From: Capitulum mitella
Lineage: Eukaryota; Arthropoda; Thecostraca; Pollicipedomorpha; Pollicipedidae
DNA length: 64,000 nt
Assembly (NCBI GenBank): GCA_030062745.1
Contig: CP099841.1
Coordinates: 15,766,970-15,830,969 of the forward strand
Direction: 5' to 3'
Shown: positions 23,390 through 37,432 of the stretch, piece after piece
How the letters are laid out: each line of letters begins with the position of its first letter
Position numbering within the stretch: position 1 is the stretch's first letter
Translations under genes and position numbers: made by a program
Notes under the pieces: generated by a model
Database searches by the model: none
Seen by the model: only the letters and a program-made list of their open reading frames with translations
What the model was told of the DNA's origin: nothing

Positions 23390-24930
23390 ACGAGGAAATG
23401 GTTGACAGGCCTGAGAAAATGTTTGAGAGGCGCTTTGAAAATACCAAGGGCTCTCTCAAAAGCTCGAGGCGGTCCAGAAAAACTCCCCTGGGCCCTTTGG
23501 ATGAACTGAAGGAATGACCCTCTCCTAGGCCTGACAGTTCCTTCATGAGTTCATCTCGAGGACTCATTGAATTTTTCTGCGACACCTTCACATTTTCGAG
23601 AGGCTCCGAACATTCAGAAAGGGAGTTTTGAACCCGAGAAACTTTGTTTTTTGAGAGGCCCTCTGAAAATATCAAGGGGCCTGTTGAAACGCTTGAGAGC
23701 CCACAAAACTCCAAAATGCCCTTTAAATTAGTTCAGGGAGGGGCCCTCCCTAAAGCCCGAAGAATCCCGCTGGGATAGAATTCCTCCAGATTTCTTCAAA
23801 AGCAATCCTTGAATTCATTTAGAGGGGCTTTGATATTTTCCGATGGCACCTCAGATATTCAGGAAAGTATACACCCAACGAGGCAATGCTTGAGGCGCTT
23901 TTGAAAATATAAAAAAACCCTGAAAAGATCGTGGACCCTACAGAAAAACTCTAAAGGCCTTTTAGATGAAGGCCAAGGCGGGGCCCCCTAAGATCTGAAG
24001 GACCCTCACTGAATTCCTTTCTGGGGCTCATTAGAGTTCTTGTGCAGCCCTCAAACATTTGAGAGGCCGAATGGTATTTTGAAAGGTCTCTGAGAGACAT
24101 TCGGGACAGGAGTTTATAACTAAATGAGGAAATGTCTGAGGCATCCTCCAAAAACATTAAGGGGCTTTTCAAAATGTTTGAGATTCTATGCAAAATCGAT
24201 GGATCCTTAAAAAAGGAATGAGCCCCCATGGCATTCAAAGGGCCCTCCAAAGATTTATTTGGCATGCCCTTGCTATTTTCAGCGGCACCTCATATATTCT
24301 GGAAAAGGTGAACTGGATGAGTAAATGTTTCAAGGGCCTTCTGAAAATATCAAGGGTGAAATATTTACGACCACACAAAAACTGCAATGGATGCTTTGCA
24401 TAAATTCTATGAGAGACATTCCCAGAAGTCCATCTGAATTCACCTTGAACACCCAATGAAATGTTTGTGGACCCCTTAAACCTCTGATGGTGCCTTCAGT
24501 ACCTCTGTGGGACCTACATTCAGGAACAGAATTTTTAGTCGGATGAGGACGTATTTGTTTGCCTTCTAAAGAAACCAAAGACCCTCTCAAAAAGCTTGGG
24601 GTTCAACAAAAAAAAAGAACTCCAATGAGTCAAATCAAGATAAACTCAAGGAGGGCCCCTAAGACCACAGAGAGGGTTCTGCCAATTACTTATCTAAATG
24701 GCCCATTGTAGTTTTTGTGGGCTCTCAAATCTGAGTCAGTCCTTGATCATATTTGGAGATGAACTCTTAACCATTCCCTAGTGTGACTCAGGAAAAAATT
24801 CCTTTATATTTTAGCTTTTTTCTGGAAACATCAAGGGCCCCCTCCTTAATGATACCACAAAAACTCTAATGATGCTTTGGAAGAATGCAAGGAAGGACTC
24901 CTGAGTCCTCACACCTCATGGAACAACCCA
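23390..24930. repeat. Diverged tandem array, about 230-bp period, six to seven units
   Basis: A composite landmark (TCTGAAAATATCAAGGG-like, then an ACAAAAACTC-like phrase, then a GGCCCTCC-like phrase) recurs near 23431, 23662, 23893, 24140, 24333, 24561 and 24817. The spacings are 231, 231, 247, 193, 228 and 256 bp. Units differ by many substitutions and indels, so the array is old. No unit is coding. It resembles a decayed satellite. Confidence 0.6.
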
Positions 24931-25019
24931 CCATAAAGGTGGGTTGTTGGGGCACACAATTTCAAATTGGGGCCTCTTCAGTTATGGCCCTATCATTTTC
25001 ACAAAATGACACCCATGAG

Positions 25020-25070
25020 TGTATGTATGTATGCATATCTATCTATGCATCTGTGTATTATATGCATATA

Positions 25071-25118
<48 letters not shown>

Positions 25119-25145
25119 GTGTGTGTGTGTGTGTATGCATATATA
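25020..25145. repeat. Compound microsatellite (TATG)n(TA)n(TG)n
   Basis: TATG-like repeats pass into pure TA (about 25070-25102) and then TG. It precedes the second copy of the dispersed repeat seen at 3.74-4.15 kb. Confidence 0.9.
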
Positions 25146-25189
25146 TGAAAACACATTAAATATCTTCTATAAATAGTTTTTATAACTAC

Positions 25190-25320
25190 CATCGGTCAAA
25201 ACAAAGTGTCCTAGACCATTCAAAAACACACATTTGGGGGAAGGCTAGGTTGTGAGGCCCCTCAATCTGCCCCCCCCCCACAAATCACTAACACAAAATA
25301 AAACCCCTGGCCATGGGACC
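25190..25320. repeat. Dispersed repeat, copy 2
   Basis: The block has ACATTTGGGGG, then GGTTGTGAGGCC and a C tract, then AAACCCCTGG. It matches the order at 4060-4150 and is again preceded by a TA-rich microsatellite. Confidence 0.4.
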
Positions 25321-28300
25321 CCATAGTGTTCAGGGTCCCCTCAGCAATGGGCCCCCCCCTCAATCCTTGCTAAGCCAGTGTGCACAAATATTTGATATGC
25401 ATGACATCAGGATTATTCATGCAATTTTCTTTGGTGGGCCATAATTAGTGGCTGATCTGCTGATGCCTGGCTTATCCTCTAAAACTGTTCACCATTTAAC
25501 TCTAGCCTCTTTCAGCATGGTTTTTATGGTAAGATTTTGACATTACTTGTCCCAAGTATGACACTGGTAATGCTCATGTTTGTCATGCTACAAAGTCTTA
25601 CAATTCAGTTAATTGAAAGTGGCCTGAAAATGTGGCTACTGTTGACCCATGACTGCATAATGCTCAAAAATGGATCAAAGGAATCTTTTAAGGTGTCACA
25701 GCAGTCACACTTTACACCAATAAGGGATGAGCTAATACCAGTTAGCTTACAGTTACATTATTATATCTCTAGTATTTGGATGGCTCCATATCCTTGCCAA
25801 TATAATCAAAACTAGCCTGCACTTACTGTGTGAAAAAACAGAAAAGGGCAGAAGCCAGTCAAAAATAAAAATAAAAAATGGCAGGTTTCAACAAGTTCAC
25901 AATGGGGCAGTTAGGCCAAGAAGACAGTTTTGAGGGAGCTTTCAAAAATCTTGGGGTAGAAAACCAAAACTGGGGCAGCATGGCCTACCTTGGGGCAGCA
26001 GGTTGAACTGGGGCTCACATTACCATAGCAGTCTTTCTAAAGAAACACTGGTCAACAAACAACACCATAGTGCCACATTTCTCTTAAGTGTGTGATACAT
26101 GTTTTGTTTTTTAACAAAAAGCATACATCAAAACAGACCTCTTCGTGGATCACATCATAATGTGACCTAGGCCTGGCAAGAAACCACATTTTCAGCATAA
26201 GTTAGACTCATACAATCTGCCCTGCATGGGGTGGGTTTCCACCCCATTTGTAGCAGAACCGCAGCTGCCAAATATTTTGGTATTCTAGGTGCATGTATCC
26301 CACTTTTCATAGCTCCAGAAATCCTTAGTGCCCTGCCAACATCACAACTTCATCGAAATCATCCCCAGAAATGATCCAGTTACCCACCACCTCAACAACT
26401 AGCTTGAGTTTGAATTTGAAGCATGGAGCATCTCCGAGAGACGGATCAACACCAACTTTAAAACACTGACAACCGACTAAAGTGCTGCAAAATATGACAT
26501 CACTCAAAAACGTATCAAAACATAGCCAACTAGAAACTTGAAACAGGCTGAGATGGTACTGGAATGGGACAGGGAGGTGGACTGAGACTCAACAAGGACA
26601 GCCATGAGTGCCTGAGAGGGAACATGGACAGACAAGGAAAGCTGGGACAGTACAGAGATATGGACAGCTGGATGGCAATGGGAGAGGACTCATCCAGAAA
26701 AGGGACAAACAAGGGGCTGGAGACATGACAAGGTCAACCAAGGAGATTGGGAGATTCAAATGTCATTTGGATGAGCTAAATCTGTGGTTGGTTTTCTAGA
26801 TAACAGGGCCAGGCTGTTAAAGGTCCCTGCAGTCAATGAAAGGTGGCAAAATACCATAGTCAATGACAGCATCATCCTTGTTCCTCCTTTATGTCTCTCC
26901 CCCTCCCAGTCTCATCCCAATCTACTTCTTGCTCCTGTTCTGTTAAAGTCCCTCTTCCTTGTTCCTATTCCATACTGCTCCCCTGCCTTTCACACACCTC
27001 TGCCTCAGTCCTGTTCCTATTCCACTGTCTGTCCTGCCTCCATCCCTTTACCTGACTCTTTCCCATCCCAGTCCTTTTTTACCATACCATTCCAAATCCC
27101 CTTACTTGTAACTGTCCTGTCTCCATCCCTTTACTAGCCCCTTTCACATCCTAGTCTTTTTTAACATACCATCCCAAATCATTCCACCCTTCCATGCCCA
27201 TCCTGTCACCATCCTCATATGTCTTTCTGCCCCATCCAGGTCATTAATATCTCTCTACTGACCCAATTTTCCTTCTCTGTGTTTGTTCCCTCTCAGGCAC
27301 TCATGCCTGTTCTTGTTCACTCCCAGTCCACCTCTGTTTCCCTTTCCAGTACCATATTAGCTTGCTTTGAGTTTTGCGACATTGTGATAGGTCCTTTAGT
27401 GACATCATATTTCATGACACCTTTGTCAGCCATCAATGCTTAAAAGTTAGTGTTGATCTGTCTCTCAAAAATGCTCCTGCCCCATGCTTCAAACTCATGC
27501 TAGTTGTGTAGGCAATGGATAGCTGGGTTACTTCAGGTGGTTATTTTGAGGGAGTTGTGATGCTGATGAAGCACTAAATGCCTTTGATATTGCTATTTTC
27601 AACTGTGCATCTTTTGGTATCAACATGGCAAGGTAACTACATGGATTTTTGAAGTTATGAGAGGTGGGAGGCCTGCATCTAGAATACCAATATTTTGACC
27701 TGTGGCATGCTTTACAGACTTTGGCAGAAGGATGTAGCCCAGGCCCACATTACCCTTTAATAGAATACAAGTTTACTAGGTTGAACAAAAAATCAAACTC
27801 CTGCCTCCAAGAGCACAAGCACCTGCTCCCCCCTTGCTTTGATAAGTATGTTGGAGATAAAACTGCTATATTTGGGGTCTGGAAAGTGGAATTGGGGCAA
27901 AATGACTCCATATTTTCAGGCACTTGTATGGAAGGGTCAGGGTTACAGCTTTGGCCTGACATGGAGTCTGATCACAATGCTACCCACTTCAAAATGTCCA
28001 TGCTGTATTAAAAACAGAATACTAAATGATCTCAGCAGTCACACCTAATGGCTGTTCAGTGAGCAGTTCATGCTAATGGCCTTTTGTCATGTCATTCTGA
28101 AATCCACTCACTTTCATCCCCAAAAGTCACAGCAAATGAAAAGTAAACAACAAAAATCCAGTCATACTGAACTTTCAGGATATGGGTCATGTCACATATT
28201 ACCTTGCACAAACCACTTTTGATAATCACACATATAAATGTATACTGTGCATAAAAATACTGTCATACTTTCATACTAATTGAGAAATTGGTTGCACTCT

Positions 28301-29491
28301 CCCTGTCATATCCAAGGAAAATCAAGTTCTTTTGTACCATACCCAAACATGACCAGAATTCTTGTTGCCATCCTGTTCACAATGAGTTTATCCACAGATG
28401 CCTTGACATAATGTGTAAAAACTGATGACATCATTACATTAATACATCATCACAAGACATTTAGGTTGTTAGGTTAGGTTACCCATAACAGCAGAACATC
28501 TACTGACATCATACATGGCAATATACCTTAGAAATATTTTCTCAACTTAGTTACTGGAGAATCCAAGCAGGAGCCACAGAGGCCAGTGGCACAACAGTAA
28601 GTGGTGGGCACAATGGCAACACTATTTCATAATTTATCCCATTCTTCATCTTGGAATGGCATGCCTTAATGTACCATAAGCATTCACCTTAGCATCGTCT
28701 TTCACGGGATTCTGATCATTCTTCTCTCAAAACTAAGTGTTTGGTAGAAGTGATGCATGGCCAACACATGCAATGCAGTGTTAACTCTAATGTAATGTAA
28801 TCCTTAGTGGAATACTTTAAGCCGTGCATGCAAAAGTCTGCAAATCACCATATGCACAATGTACTGTATAGTGTATAACCATGAACCTGTGATTCTTACA
28901 GTACCATACAATGCATGAAGATCCATGGTCATTATTTCAAGTTTTAACTATCATATGATGACCTCGTATGAACACATCTCATCAAAACATTCTGCAACTC
29001 AGTCCCTCTATTACCTGTGAGACTAAGGCGCACTCTTCAGGTCAATACGCGGACGGCAATTTCTTGAAATGAAATGCAGTACGCAATGGTAACATAAATG
29101 AATACAGTGTGCCTGTAGATCAACCGGGAACACTGAATGGATGTGCTGTTTCTCGTCGTGTCTCACATACTCGTATTACCAAGACCCTCCAACTGATATA
29201 CCAGATTCTAGTAGGGACATATCAGGATGCTGCAAAATAACCTAGGGTTACGTACTTGACCTTCAACGGCGTTATTTACATGGCCACCCGATGCGTGGGC
29301 GTGCAGGCCACGTACTTGTTCCCTGAACCAGCGTAGTCTACTGTTATGGCTACAAACGAGGCTCCACCGTTCCGATCGATACGAAACCAACACCAATCCA
29401 CTTCTTTGGGAATACATATTTACCTCTGGGATGTCCAAAGTCATATGGCAGCAAAGTGGTACATTTTTAAACTAGACCAAAGATTTTCATG
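25321..29491. other. Gene-free stretch with strand-asymmetric simple sequence
   Basis: No gene is recognised. Roughly 26.53-26.72 kb is purine-rich (GGGACAGG-like phrases), while 26.88-27.35 kb is pyrimidine-rich with loose repeats of TCCATTCC and CCTGTCC-like phrases. The remainder is AT-rich and featureless. Confidence 0.4.
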
Positions 29492-29495
29492 TTAA

Positions 29496-30701
29496 CCCGC
29501 GCACGACCGTCGGTCCGTTTCGAACACGGGCGACTGGGGGGGGGGGGCAGTTGGCTGACCCCCTCTAACTCACGAACGATTGGTCGCACGATAAAAAAGG
29601 CATACCGTTGCAAAGCTTGTGACGAGTAGAGCTCGAAACCGGTCTCATTTATAGTTTTAGATAATATGTAAGCCAATTTACGCCCTATATATGTTTTCTC
29701 ATAGCCGACGGCATGAGACCGAGAAATGGCCTGAATCTCAAGGAGCTGTCACTAATAACGCTCAGGTAATAAAGGCACCAGCGCACAAGTAAAGATCCGC
29801 GGATGCCGATACACGTCTAATTTCCCCAGATTTGTTCAATATATACGCCGAAGCGTTGCGTTAAAGACACGGCAATTCTCACGCAAGCTGTCGCGGTAGG
29901 CCGCTGCCGTATGCGGTACCAAATTGACGGGAACCAATTTTAGCGTTCCTTTATTTTCGCGAAAAAAGACGATTTATGTCAATTTCATTGATCTTTGTGG
30001 TTCTTGTGATGGTTTCTCATGATTAAATTTTGGAAAAATTGATTAGTCCCCAATCTACAAAGTTGGCGGAGCTTTATTCGCGAGAGCCTGTTTATTTCCA
30101 AAATATGCTACTTTTTCAAACTTTTTGAGGTTCCTGGAATTACTTACGTCTGTGCAAGCTAGTACTGCCATTTTCTACCCATTTTGAGTAAATCATCGTC
30201 GATTATGACGGTGGTACATTTTGGCTTACTACAGTTATTCGTGACCTGACCTCAGGTCAATGGCTGGAAGTCATTGATACTTTGCTCAATGACGGTAACT
30301 AGGTGCCTGCTTCACTCCACACTAAAAATGTTATGAAGTATTCAGTCAATTTCCTAAAAAACGGCGACATGTCCTAAAAATGGGCTTGACCTTAGGTCAA
30401 TGACCCGGAAAATTCCGAAAAATCTGAGATAGCAGATTTGTTGCATCTATAACGATCACTAACCCCTGAAAGTATTATTGAGATATCTTGTGTTGCGAAC
30501 AAAGCTAGAGGGAGCTAAACTTTTTTGACCTGACTTAGGCCAGGCATCGGACCTGACCTAAGGTCAAAATTTTGACACGAGATGTAAAAGTGATGAAGCA
30601 AAAGGTACACAAAGTTTCGTGACTCTGTGTTTGTTGGTTCTCTAGCAATCCCCGAAAAACCTTAGGGGGGTAAGTCAACTGCCCCCCCAGTCGGGGACGG
30701 G
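29496..30701 (-). mobile_element. TTAA-flanked MITE, family 1, copy A (1.2 kb)
   Basis: The element is bounded by TTAA at 29492-29495 and 30702-30705. The left terminus is CCCGCGCACGACCGTCGG; the right terminus inverted is CCCGTCCCCGACTGGG. The short terminal repeat is CCCG plus about eight imperfect bases, followed by an inverted G-tract block (ACTGGGGGGGCAGTT-like). The whole body recurs inverted at 44180-45397. No transposase frame exists. A non-autonomous piggyBac-like element is inferred from the TTAA flanks and CCC ends. Confidence 0.7.
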
Positions 30702-30705
30702 TTAA

Positions 30706-33700
30706 GATGGTGCACATAAATGTAAAATCAGATGCTCCGTTTCATTTACACAAGCCTGAAATATGTGGTAAAGGTTGTCGGAATTATGTCACAAACTGGG
30801 ATACTTACCACCCTTGACATTTTGATCAATGCTTGGTTGTTTTATTCGAGAAATTACTTTTAAAACTATTTTTGTGGTTAAACCAGAACACTGCCTAAAT
30901 ACATCTTGAACTGACCTGGCACAGGCATATTCAAATACAACATGAAATACCATTTCAGGGTCTGGGAACCCAGAACAGGTAATTGTATTTCAGCGGTGCC
31001 TATTTCTGGTATTGTCCATGGCATGGTTGAGCCCGACCTGCCAGCTGGCTGGCAGACCAAATGGCGGGCGCTAAGGACTGGACAGACGTCTTTCCAGGGC
31101 CGTGTGAGAATGCAGTTTGGGTTGCCTGGGAGACTGCGCTCTCTTGGAGCCGACCTTCCGTGCTCCGATGGCCGTTCATGGGGACTTATGGTGACCGTGA
31201 CGCAGCCAGATTTCCATTTCTGGAGGGGCACAGAGGTCGGGACAGGGCCCCTCCCCCTCCCGACTGGGTCCCCAGAAAAACTCCTCGGATTTCGTTCACT
31301 TCATCTCCACGTGCTTATCTTCCCTAACTAGAATGTTTTCCTGGACGTCATGCAAGAAAATGGGTAGAAATTCATTGCATGATAAAATCTCGCAGTGATA
31401 AATATCCAGTTATCGCCAGGAATTTACCATTTTCAAATTAGGCAAGGAAGGGGCAGGATTCAATCATGACACTGCAAAATAATTTTTGTTTTTTGGTACC
31501 TGGAAACTCAAACCCGAAGTGGGGCCCTCTCCTCCGCCCTCTCCAATGAGTACACCTGTCCCTGCATTGCCAGTCGTAACGCCAGGCAACACGACACCTG
31601 GTCGAAGGTGCGGACACCGAATTTCAAATATCATGGAAGCTGGCACTTTTTTAGATGTATTGCACGGATGTGCGTGCAAGCTCGGATGCCGACCGTGGCT
31701 GGCCTGTCATGACTCGGCGGCTGCTATTGACGTAAGCGGTGCCGTCACCAAGACAGGACATTGAAAAAGATAGCAAACTGAACTGGTTGAAACTATTTCA
31801 AATCACTATGAAATGAGCCAAATGCCATTTTTTCGACTTCGACATCACTTAATGTCATTTGAGATCAATGTATAAGTTGATCGAATGAAAATGCGATCAT
31901 GACAGTTCACCTTTTTCGTGTGTCTGACAACGTCTATGTTAACATTCTACAGTGCAACATCATTTACACTTCTTGTGGATAAAATGACTTGTAAGAGCTG
32001 AAAAGATATTTCACTTTTACGCTAATTCATTTACAAACATGCTTGCATTTTCCACACCCGGTGAACACCTATCAATTTCGCTAAGATTCTGAACGTGGCG
32101 CTAAAGTGAAAGGTCCCGTCGATTGACTGGATTCATGGCATTTGCATGAAAATCGGTATGTAAACACAGAAGTTGCAATATAAATAAAAATGTTAATCTT
32201 GCTGAATTTTTCGTCCCGTTTATCCACTCCTTGAAATATTTTCAAAGTTTCTTTTTAAAAATGTGGTTTACGTCTTAGCGAATCAATCGCCGTTTTTAGG
32301 GACCCAATCAGACGGCTGGTTCTCGAGATCTCAAGGGGGGGGGCACATAGTTCCATCATACGAGAACGCGTCCATGCGTTATGGATACAGGAATATGGTT
32401 AACGCCAAGTGTTCTGTAGATAGGACGGCTAAAAATTCTCATGTGTGTGTGCTGTAAGTGCAAGATTCCGCACACCCGAAGACGCTGCCAGCGCGCGAAG
32501 GCGTGGCGATTGTTGGCTTGACTCTGACGTCTCGGTATTTTCGTGTGAAGGCGAGATTTAAACAACACCAAACTCTAGACACAACCATAAAAATCATGCA
32601 TCCTTCGAATTATTTTTTACATTCTGGCGTCAATGGATTAAGAGCATGCGTTTGTGCTAAGGTTAGGGCTTCTGATTCCCTGATCCGCTTCATGGACGGT
32701 GGCAACGCATTTCTCATAAATAGGCTGCGAAGCCAGGGACCTTTGCCTCGTCGGTCAGGAAAAACAAATATCAGTGGGTTTTTAAGTTAATGAATGTTTT
32801 TGATGGTGGAGGAGAACGTCAGATTTTCCAGCATTTGAATCCGTTCATCTCTGGCTTGTGACCTACAGCAAGTGGGTCTGGAAATCTCCCCAGGGAAGCA
32901 TGGAGGTGATGAAAAACGTTTTGAAATCGGTGATCTCTTGCTGTTTGTGTCATTTGTTGGTTCTTTCATTTATTTCGTCCACTTTGCTAAATTTTATCAC
33001 ACATTGGAGAAGCCTATGACATTCATAGGTTCTTGCCCCATTCGGATTTGCGCCTGCGCCTCGTAGTTATTGACTGGCTACCGCTCTAAACATGCTTATG
33101 TACAAGCGCGTAGATAGCGAAAAACAGAAACTATGAATTTGACAAGCCACCGTCATACCATTGAAGAATTAATCGGCAAAGTGCCTTGTGATTAGGTAGG
33201 AATGAACCATATTATGTATATGCCGCGCACGAATCGGCCAAGGTAGCCCGTAGAAGCCCGTCGAAGGAGTCGCTTCCCTGCATGGCCTCAGGTTTGACAT
33301 CGCGGAAGGCAAAGGTTATATACTGCAGTACTTTTCGTCACCTTTTTAAACACTGCTATAACTGATATTACATGCTAAGAATAAGTGTGAAATTATTTGA
33401 AAATGCCTCTTAATGACATCATGAGGCATGACAATATTTTCCTTACGTAAAACGAGGTCATTTACCTTGCAGGCTTTCGCAAGCTTAAACTTTAACCTTC
33501 TGCGCAACCACGGCGTTTTGCCAAAGGCTAAAATATCCAGCCAAGTTATGGTCGTTATAAATGTTGACAACGTTTTCGTCTCCTTGTGTTGAAACTCGCT
33601 CCTAGCGGATCCAGAGATGAACTCACGCTCACTCTTCGGCTTGGCCACTTTCTGGCCATTTTTCTCAAGCAACGATGGAAAGTTAGTTTGAAAGGGCGAT

Positions 33701-34465
33701 TGCCAGCACCGCACCCCCTTTTCAGGAGTCCTAAATCCGCGATACTTTACCTATCACGTGCCGTGGCTGAGCCAGTCACAGGGTGGGTTAGCCAGTTATG
33801 GTCCCGGTTAGCCAGTTACGTCACTGGTTAACCTATTCGAACGGCAAAGTAAAAACACGTAACTGATAACTGTACCTGAGGTCAGCTCCATGACCGATGA
33901 CAACGAACACAGCGTCATGGACCATAAAGCAGGATAAATAAGGAAGACCATCAACAAAAGCGATGTCTTCTCATCCCGACATGCAATTAATTGCGCCGAA
34001 ATTAGACCCCCGCGCCGCCCGTTCCGCACAAAGGCGGAACGTTGCCAAATGCCAGCACGTGAAGGGCGCCCAGCACCGGGTCAGACGATCTCGGGGGCTG
34101 CGCTCAGTTGCAGCGATGCTGGCCATGTGTCGCTGCAGGCCATCCTGTCTGGAATGTGAGTCAGTGAGTCAGCGAGTCGACCGGAGATGGGCGTAGCGTG
34201 GCCGCTCGCAATGGAAGCGCAGCGAGGCGGCGTCACCTTGACCAAATTTGGCGGCCGCCAGCCAGCGGGCCGGCCAGTTGGAGCGGCTGCGATGGCGGCA
34301 AAAAAAAGACGTTTGCCCCGGAGCGTGGTTTCTCCTGCCGCATTCTATAGTGACGGCGGTCAGACGAAGCGAGAATCCGCCCCGGCGCCGTGGTGTTGCT
34401 GGCCTGACCGTTGCTTGTCTTGGCCTGATCGCTGGCCAGCCGCTTGTCTGTGGAGCTGTCAGGCC
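30706..34465. other. Gene-free stretch
   Basis: A plus-strand open frame of 129 codons at 30942-31331 has no recognisable domain. At 32319 the phrase GTTCTCGAGATCTCAAG precedes a G run, as at other MITE ends in the window. Nothing here can be supported as a gene. Confidence 0.35.
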
Positions 34466-34633
34466 GCTGTTGACCAGCTGCTGGTCCGTGAATCCATTTA
34501 TCCGATCGCTGTTGACTAGCTGCTGGTCTGCGAATCCATCTGACTGATCGCTGCTGAACAACTGCTGGTCTACGGACTCGTCTATCCGATCGCTGCTGAC
34601 CAGCTGCTGATCTGCGGAGTCGTCTATCAGACC
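34466..34633. repeat. 42-bp minisatellite, four units
   Basis: Four exact-length units each start GCTG(T/C)TGA and contain AGCTGCTGGTC or a close variant. The period is a multiple of three and stays open in several frames, but stop-free reading is not specific to one strand. Confidence 0.75.
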
Positions 34634-34749
34634 GCTGGCTGGCCGACTGCTGGTTATCTCATTACGACACTGGCAAAGTGACTATCGGACCAGACCACCA
34701 GCGAGTCATTTCAAAAACAGTCGGGCCTTCGGGGCTCCGACCATCCGGG

Positions 34750-34950
34750 AGTCTGGACTGTCCACGTCAGGAGACAAGCGGTCCGGGGCGTTCGGACCAG
34801 GAGGAGAGCGGTCCGGACTGCTCACACCTGCAGACGAGCGGTCCGGACTGTTCACACCAGGAGGCGAGAGGTCCGGGGTGTTTGCATCACAAGACGAGCG
34901 GTTCGGGATGATCGCACAGCGAGACAAGCTTTTCGGGACGTTCACAAGGC
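34750..34950. repeat. 30-bp minisatellite, six to seven units
   Basis: Units of exactly 30 bp begin GGTCCGG and end with an AGACGAGC-like phrase. On the minus strand they encode a ten-residue repeat of the type PDRSPPGVNS. Whether this is ever translated is unknown. Confidence 0.75.
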
Positions 34951-35394
34951 GTTTTACATTGTCCCCTCGATCACCAAGAAAACATGGAGTCAGGCATCTA
35001 CCAGTCTTCCTTATAAAACTGCATGCATTTTGTTCCAGTGTATTCGATAAATTCCGATTCCACCATTTGGTGACCCAATGGGAACTCATTATCACTTGGT
35101 TTTGTTAGATCTTGTTCTTTTTGGAAATTTTGATGAGCCACGAAGGCCCCTCGACTGTGTTGATCGGCTACACAGAGGTGCTTGATCAGTGGAATCAGTA
35201 GCAAAAGCCCTTCCGACGTCGCCGTAACCCCAGCGTGACCCCGGCCCCTCGTTTGACCTTGCTCCAGCCGAGACAGAACCGCGCTCAGGTCGTCTGCACG
35301 CCGCGCACGTCCGCGGCTCCGGCCGCCGCCACTGGGCCAAGGGCGGAGCTGTGCCGGGCGGCGGCTGCCGAGCGGCCGACACCGCCGGCCGTCT

Positions 35395-35705
35395 CAGAGG
35401 ACGGCCTCGCCACAGCGGCCCCAGAGAACAATTCCAACACAGTCGTCCAGGAGGACGGCTCACCACAGCCGACTCAGAGAACAATCCCAACATAACCATC
35501 CCAGAGAACGGCCTCACCACAGCCGCTTCAGAGACCAGTCGCACCATATCCTCCTCAGAGATCAGTCCCACAACAGCCGTCTCAGAGGACGGCCTCGCTA
35601 CAGCCGCCTCAGAGAACAGTCCCATCACAGGCCTCAGAGAACAGTCCCACCACAGCCGTCTCAGAGGACGGCCTCGCCACAGCCGTGTCAGAGGACGACC
35701 GCACC
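35395..35705. repeat. 27-bp minisatellite, about eleven units
   Basis: Two alternating unit types of 27 bp occur, one with GTCTCAGAGGACGGCCTCG and one with CTCAGAGAACAGTCCCA. One unit has a 2-bp deletion that breaks the reading frame, which argues against coding use. A smaller block of the same repeat lies at 37.4 kb. Confidence 0.75.
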
Positions 35706-37044
35706 ATAACCATAACCGACACAGGCGAAGATTGACTTTGATTGACGAAGAATTGACAAAGATTGAAGACTGACGACAGAAGAAGATTTATTGAGGAAAT
35801 CCGCAATGAGCTTGCGTCTATTACAACCCTCCGTCGAGAGTTTAAACATGAGGAAGGAGTCGTTAGTGTTACAGAATATTACCGCCTACATTCACTGACC
35901 TAAAGTGACCTCGGAAAAAAACGAAAGTCGCGAAGATGTGCTACACAGAGCCAACTACCGTCATCCAGTACAATTTTACCACTAAAATACAAACTGCATT
36001 GCGTCCTTCGGCCTCGTCACAATAGTACGCGGCCCTGAAATGTTAGACCGAAGGCAAAACCTATCTGAGCCATTTCTCGTTGGCATTTGTTTACACCAAC
36101 GTGTACCGTAACTATAACATTTTGGGTGCTGAATTCGAAATCAGCGCAAAAAAAATCCACCCTTGGAAAACAAGTTGTTTCAGAAACGGGTGTACCAAGC
36201 GATCTGAGATGACCTAGAAGAGATCAAAGCCATCGGAATATGTGTTAAGCCATCCCTGATACTGTTTTGCGCCATCCGAGCCTTGGATTGGGCGTTGAAC
36301 AACAAACTGGTGGCGCTTCACTCTTTGGCCTCTACAGAAAACGGACGCACGAACTCATTTTTGATCATCTCTCCGTGGCCTGACCCGATATCGACTTGAA
36401 ACTTCGTACACTGGTAGCAGAGGAATTGGCATTTTACATACGTTCCAGGCTTTTAGTTGAGATGATAAGAACAGAAGTTCTTTGTCTGGGAATAATCTTT
36501 GGCCTTGGGCCTTGACCTGACCTCGCGACCTGACCTCACATCAACCGAGCTATTTTTGTGTTTTCACTTGGTTGTCTACGCACCCTTAAAAAGTTTGGAA
36601 GTCTGTCTTTTAAACTATATTCATGGTAGCACTTTGAAGTCTACCCTAAATATGACTATTTCTGACAACCATGACCTAATTTGGACCCGCTCTAACATGT
36701 TGATCCGGAAAGACGCCGCTATTCAGTTTTGTACAGCAGTGCCAAATCTGGTGTGGCTGCGCCGCAACGTTTGGGACCTATCCCGGAAAAACCTCGGGGG
36801 TTAAACTGACCCCTCACCCGACCGTGTGTGAATGTGAGACAGGTTCTTTTTAGTTCTGTTACCATATATCGAAATACGGTAACGGATCTGCTAGAAGACC
36901 AGGGCATTGATCAGCGCGTAGTTTATGGCAGGCGGTAGGTGACCCCTCAGATGAAACAGGCTATGGAGAACCCCAAAGTAGCACATAGTTACCATTGAAA
37001 CATGTAAGTCCCAACGAAGTGAACGATTGAAGTAGAGCCCTAGG
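35706..37044. other. Gene-free stretch with a possible family-1 relic
   Basis: At about 36500-36830 phrases such as CCTGACCTCACATCAA and CGGAAAAACCTCGGGGG resemble the right half of the TTAA family-1 element, but no clear terminus remains. The rest shows nothing recognisable. Confidence 0.3.
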
Positions 37045-37432
37045 TTCATGGATTACGACGTGGGGAGTAAATCATGATCGCGGAATTTTATCTTGATGTC
37101 CGGGACAATGCACAAATTTTGTGGGCAGCCCAGAAGCATCAGCGGGACCTTGGCGGCGTTTACTTTGAGTCTTTTTGTTCGGAGCCAAATGTCAAGAGAG
37201 ACCAGGACTTGCTCCATGTGAGCGACGTTTTGAATTTCAGATTCTTGCCGCTGACCAAAATTTGAGTGTCGTCGGCGTATTGCACAAGCGCAACCCAAGA
37301 GATGATCCTTGAAAAAAGCCGATGATGTTGGGCAGAGGGATGAATTTCCGGAAAGCACCTACACTGCCAGTGAAACTGACATCCTGAGTGTTGTCCCAAA
37401 GGTATGCAGCGGCCTCGCCACAGCCGTGTCAA
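37045..37432 (-). pseudogene. LINE reverse-transcriptase fragment (QYADDTQIL)
   Basis: The minus strand encodes the catalytic core of a non-LTR reverse transcriptase: a FQGSSLGLRL stretch corresponding to the PQGS-LGP motif, then LVQYADDTQILVSG with the YADD active site. After a frameshift come SLDIWLRTKRLKVNAAK and PDIKIKFRDH. The pattern is typical of CR1/Jockey-like LINEs. It is a short, frame-broken remnant whose 5' edge abuts the 27-bp minisatellite. Confidence 0.75.
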
